From an uncultured Acidobacteriota bacterium (GTDB lineage Bacteria; Acidobacteriota; Blastocatellia; Pyrinomonadales; Pyrinomonadaceae), in NCBI GenBank assembly GCA_937859595.1, contig CALMAH010000019.1, forward strand, positions 1 to 52,119: DNA of 52,119 nucleotides, read 5' to 3'. Below the pieces are notes generated by a model. The model was not told where the DNA came from and did no database searches. It saw nothing but the letters and a program-made list of their open reading frames with translations. A program made the translations under genes and the position numbers. The first letter of the stretch is position 1. Each line of letters starts with the position of its first letter. Shown here piece by piece: positions 48,891-52,119 of the stretch.

Positions 48891-49017
48891 CGGCAAGTTC
48901 ACGATTTTGCTTTTTTACGGGTTAAATGGTTTGATTTAAATTGCCCGTTGAGACATTGGATCCGGTCCGGCCGTTGTATCGGAGATCGGGGTGTGTCGGC
49001 ACACGGGAGCCAGGGAT

Positions 49018-50295
49018 ATGTCACTAAGATTTGAACTACCTCCGTTGGATATTGAAGAGTACAGGCTGGAGAATGGCCTGCGCGTTGTGCTCAACCGGGA
49101 CGATTCGGTGCCGGTGGTGGCGGTCGCCGTCTATTACGACGTTGGCTCGCGAAACGAGCGCGAGGGGCGGACGGGATTTGCCCATCTTTTCGAGCATATG
49201 ATGTTTCAGGGCTCGGAGAACGTACCAAAGGCCGGCCATTTCCAGTACATAATGAAAGCGGGCGGCACGATGAACGGTACGACCTCGAGCGAGCGGACCA
49301 ACTATTACGAAACGATGCCGGCAAGCCAGCTGCCGCTGGCGCTTTGGCTGGAGTCGGACAGAATGCGTTCGCTTGCCGTGACGCAGGAAAACCTGGATAA
49401 CCAGCGCGAGGCCGTAAAGGAAGAAAAGCGGCTGCGTTATGACAACCAGCCATATGGGCAGATCTTCGACATCATCTCTTCGATGATCTACCGTAACTTT
49501 GCCAATGCCCATTCGACCATCGGGTCGATGGAAGACCTGGACGACGCAACGGTCGAGGACGTGCAGGAGTTTTTCCGCGTCTATTACGCACCGAACAATG
49601 CCGTGCTGACGCTTTCGGGATCGTTCGACCCGGACGAGGCAAAGTCGCTGATAGAGACCTATTTTGGCGATATCCCGTCGCAGCCGCCGGCGCCGTCCAT
49701 CGATGTAGAAGAACCCCCCGAGGTGGCGGAGAACTATCGCGAATGGCATGATCCGCACGCACCGCTTCCTGCGTTTCTTCTCGGGTGGAAGATACCGCCG
49801 CGACGGACGCCGGAGTTCAACGCGCTCTATCTCGCGGGCAAATTGCTCTACGACGGCGACAGCTCGCGGCTCTACCAGAAGCTGGTCAAGGGCGAAGAAT
49901 CGGTCGTGCAGCTTTTTGGATTTACGGACGAGCGGCGCGGCCCTTCGAGCATTTTTATCGGTGCCATCCCAAAACCGGAACAGGACCTCAGCCGCATCCG
50001 GGCGACGATAATGGCAGAGATAGAGAACATCGCGGCCCACGGGCCGACCGCGGACGAGATGCAGAAGCTGCACAATCAACTGCTCAATGATGCCGTTCGT
50101 ACAAGACAGTCATCTATGAACCGTGCTCAGCAGATAGCCGAATTTGCCCTATATGACGGTGACCCGACGGTGATCAACAGGGAATTGGACGACCTGCTCG
50201 CCATCAGTCCGGAACAGATAAGGCGGGTGGTTTCATCCTATCTAAATACGGAAAATCGTTCGCTGCTAGATGTAGTGCCGGCCGGAAAGGGCTAG
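49018..50295 (+). CDS. M16-family zinc peptidase, catalytic subunit
   Basis: 425 residues from the ATG at 49018 (GGGAGCC upstream). The inverted zinc motif HLFEH (H56, E59, H60) and the downstream Glu in REAVKEEKR give a complete M16 site; GTMNGTTSSERTNYYE and RVVLNRDDSVPVVAVAVYYDVGSRNE are typical of the pitrilysin/processing-peptidase group. There is no signal peptide, so it is probably cytoplasmic. It is about half of a full pitrilysin, so the paired gene nine nt downstream should supply the second half as a heterodimer. Confidence 0.92.
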   Translation: MSLRFELPPLDIEEYRLENGLRVVLNRDDSVPVVAVAVYYDVGSRNEREGRTGFAHLFEHMMFQGSENVPKAGHFQYIMKAGGTMNGTTSSERTNYYETMPASQLPLALWLESDRMRSLAVTQENLDNQREAVKEEKRLRYDNQPYGQIFDIISSMIYRNFANAHSTIGSMEDLDDATVEDVQEFFRVYYAPNNAVLTLSGSFDPDEAKSLIETYFGDIPSQPPAPSIDVEEPPEVAENYREWHDPHAPLPAFLLGWKIPPRRTPEFNALYLAGKLLYDGDSSRLYQKLVKGEESVVQLFGFTDERRGPSSIFIGAIPKPEQDLSRIRATIMAEIENIAAHGPTADEMQKLHNQLLNDAVRTRQSSMNRAQQIAEFALYDGDPTVINRELDDLLAISPEQIRRVVSSYLNTENRSLLDVVPAGKG

Positions 50296-50304
50296 GGCAA
50301 TAAT

Positions 50305-52017
50305 ATGAAATTAGACCGCAAGACCGCTCCCGGGCCGCTGGAACCGGCCCCTTTCAATATACCACCGGCGTTTCGCGTAACACTCCCGAATGGGCTTCGG
50401 GTGGTGATATTCGACAACGAACGGCTGCCGCTTGTCTCTTATCGGCTCGCATTTTTGACCGGCGGCGCGGAGGACCCGCCCGACCAAACGGGCGTCTCGT
50501 CGGCGATGGCGACGATGTTGACCGAGGGCACGGACAGCTATTCGAGCAAGGAACTTGCGGAAAAGATAGAGCGGCTGGGCGCGAGCCTTTCGGCAAACTC
50601 GTCGGATGACTTTACGGTCATAGCGGGTTCGGCACTCTCCGTTTATTCTTCTGATATTCTGCAGTTGATGGCGGAGGTTGTTTTTGCACCGACCTTTCCG
50701 CAGAACGAATTGGACCTTTACAAACGGAACGCGATGGAGAATCTGAAGTTCCAGCGTTCACAACCGAATTTCCTGGCCAACGAACAGACGGCGCGTGTTC
50801 TTTTCGGCAAACATCCTTACGGCACGATCGCTCCTGCGCCCGCAGATATAGAAAGACTCGATGCGGACACGCTGCGGGCCGCACGCGAACGCATCTTCTT
50901 GCCGAACAACGCGGTGTTGATAGCCGTCGGCGACGTCAGAAAGGACGAGTTGATGCGCGAGATCGAGGAACACTTTGGCGACTGGGAGGCAGGCGACCGC
51001 CACGAGCACCATTTTGATCCGCCGCATCCGCTAGGCCGGCGGCTGATGACTGTAGTTGACCGTCCCGGCTCGGCCCAGGCGAACATCGTCATCTCAAATC
51101 TTGCCGTTCCGCGAAGCCATCCGGACTATTTTCCGCTGCTTGTAATGAATCAGGTTCTCGGCGCGGGTGCCTCGTCGCGGGTATTTATGAATCTCCGCGA
51201 AGAAAAGGGATACACCTATGGAGCCTATACCCGTTTTGACCTCAAGCGGCTGGCCGGGACGTTTGAAGCGACGACCGAGGTGCGGACCGCCGTTACGGGC
51301 GATTCGTTAAGAGAGTTCTTCTACGAGTTTGACCGGATCAGGAAGGATGCAGTGCTCGAGGAAGAACTGGACGACGCGAAGAACTTTCTTACGGGAGTGT
51401 TCCCGATCCGTGCCGAAACGCAGGAGGGGCTCACAAATCTGATCGTAAATCAGGAGCTTTACGGGCTGCCCCATGATTATCTGGATACCTATCGCGATAA
51501 CATTGATGCGGTCTCTGTGGAAGACGTGCTTCGCGTGGCGACGGAATATATCAGGCCTGACGGGGCGTCGCTTGTGATAGTCGGCGATGCGGCCGGTATG
51601 CTCTCGCAGATAGAGGGTTATGCGGACGATATTAGGATATTCGACAAGGATGGACGCGAAATGGCAATCGAAACCTTTCAGACAGATACCGACGCTGCTG
51701 CGGCAGATCTGGCCGGTGAATGGGAACTCTCGCTCGATTTTCAGGGCCAGCAGGTGCCGATAACGATGAATCTGGAACAGGACGGGGACAAGGTGAACGG
51801 CACGCTGACGACGATGCTCGGCGAGGGAACCATTTCCGAAGGCAGGGTTGCCGGAAACCGCATCACGGCCGCAGCCGTAACAGAAATACAGGGCCAGTCG
51901 GTGGAATTTGCCATCGCCGGGAACGTAAACGGCGACGTGATCTCCGGCACTATCTCCACCGCGATCATACCCGATTCGCTCGAATTTTCCGGATCGCGAA
52001 AACAGGGCGTTTCGTAA
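50305..52017 (+). CDS. M16-family peptidase, non-catalytic subunit with C-terminal beta domain
   Basis: 570 residues. The M16 fold is kept (TLPNGLRVVIFDNERLPLVSYRLAF, and the RVFMNLREEKGYTYGAY substrate-binding Arg/Tyr block), but the HxxEH motif is missing: the place reads GVSSAMATM. This is the classic non-catalytic half of an M16 heterodimer. After about residue 465 there is an extra ~110-residue all-beta domain (AGEWELSLDFQGQQVPITMN, DGDKVNGTLTTMLG, GNRITAAAVTEI), a lipocalin-like repeat also seen on acidobacterial amidohydrolases. The stop is followed by a tandem repeat. Confidence 0.9.
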   Translation: MKLDRKTAPGPLEPAPFNIPPAFRVTLPNGLRVVIFDNERLPLVSYRLAFLTGGAEDPPDQTGVSSAMATMLTEGTDSYSSKELAEKIERLGASLSANSSDDFTVIAGSALSVYSSDILQLMAEVVFAPTFPQNELDLYKRNAMENLKFQRSQPNFLANEQTARVLFGKHPYGTIAPAPADIERLDADTLRAARERIFLPNNAVLIAVGDVRKDELMREIEEHFGDWEAGDRHEHHFDPPHPLGRRLMTVVDRPGSAQANIVISNLAVPRSHPDYFPLLVMNQVLGAGASSRVFMNLREEKGYTYGAYTRFDLKRLAGTFEATTEVRTAVTGDSLREFFYEFDRIRKDAVLEEELDDAKNFLTGVFPIRAETQEGLTNLIVNQELYGLPHDYLDTYRDNIDAVSVEDVLRVATEYIRPDGASLVIVGDAAGMLSQIEGYADDIRIFDKDGREMAIETFQTDTDAAAADLAGEWELSLDFQGQQVPITMNLEQDGDKVNGTLTTMLGEGTISEGRVAGNRITAAAVTEIQGQSVEFAIAGNVNGDVISGTISTAIIPDSLEFSGSRKQGVS

Positions 52018-52042
52018 AGCCGGTCACACCGCCAACCCGCTC

Positions 52043-52119
52043 GGGGACACTTCTCAGGGGCTTGGGAACGCTACTCAAGGGCTCGGGAACGCTACTCAAG
52101 GGCTTGGGAACGCTACTCA
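52043..52119. repeat. 21-bp tandem repeat running off the window end
   Basis: Four successive copies of a 21-base unit (52043-52063, 52064-52084, 52085-52105, 52106-52119 partial). Copies 2-4 share GGGAACGCTACTCA exactly and differ by one base after it; copy 1 is a diverged edge copy (GGGGACACTTCTCA). The array begins 25 bp after the M16 stop and is truncated by the window. No coding frame or hairpin is evident. Confidence 0.9.

Noticed and set aside
1..52119. CRISPR array, prophage or transposase-bearing insertion sequence
   Set aside because: No regularly spaced repeats of 25-40 bp, no cas, integrase, transposase or phage structural gene is recognisable; the only arrays are the 21-bp tandem repeat and REP-like palindromes.

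Overview
The window looks like a chromosomal stretch of an Acidobacteriota bacterium, probably a Blastocatellia/Pyrinomonadaceae-type lineage. This is an inference from moderate-to-high G+C, many secreted peptidases and lipoprotein-like proteins, an NtrY/NtrX pair, tandem secreted amidohydrolases and gene order; no rRNA or tRNA is present to test it. Genes are dense on both strands, with many 1-17 nt overlaps and several TTG/GTG starts.

Layout. 1-435 is non-coding with three small hairpins. 436-8795 (+) carries pdxA, a response regulator with a long acidic tail, valS (with an in-frame inverted-repeat insertion), three tandem secreted paralogues and nadC. A CPBP membrane protease gene (8920-9888, -) is followed by an NtrY-like kinase and NtrX-like sigma54 activator (9963-13483, +), a TPR metalloprotease and a convergent M3 oligopeptidase. 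glnA (18545-19966) lies behind a textbook -24/-12 promoter with two upstream dyad repeats, so the NtrYX pair and its probable target are 5 kb apart. Next come a probable lipoprotein, a small CPCC protein, pyrF and a DUF3108-like protein, then a compact operon feoA-feoB-Cys-rich FeoB partner-EamA transporter-mogA-M28 peptidase.

The minus-strand block 28224-32318 encodes two secreted amidohydrolases (one apparently lacking every metal ligand) and an S10 carboxypeptidase. It is followed by a glycine-zipper protein, a membrane histidine kinase and a DUF2490 outer-membrane protein. 35700-42500 is the most lineage-specific part: two overlapping unknown membrane proteins, a 72-codon gene behind a second sigma54 promoter, an SDR, a class II cAMP-phosphodiesterase-like protein, two tiny overlapping minus-strand genes, and a polysaccharide-export (SLBB) gene preceded by a zinc-ribbon gene. 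42493-52017 holds a matrixin-type protease, an APC permease behind a highly structured leader ending in a terminator, a zinc-ribbon protein, purD, a TIMP-like/carboxypeptidase-regulatory secreted protein and a catalytic/non-catalytic M16 peptidase pair. The window ends inside a 21-bp tandem repeat.

The most noteworthy signals are: the orphan riboswitch-like leader at 43849-44076; the two sigma54 promoters (glnA and the 37375 small protein); the REP/REPIN-like insertion inside valS with related copies outside it; and the duplicated spacers behind valS, which appear to be fossil copies of the valS 3' end. No CRISPR array, prophage, insertion sequence with transposase, or tRNA/rRNA gene was seen.
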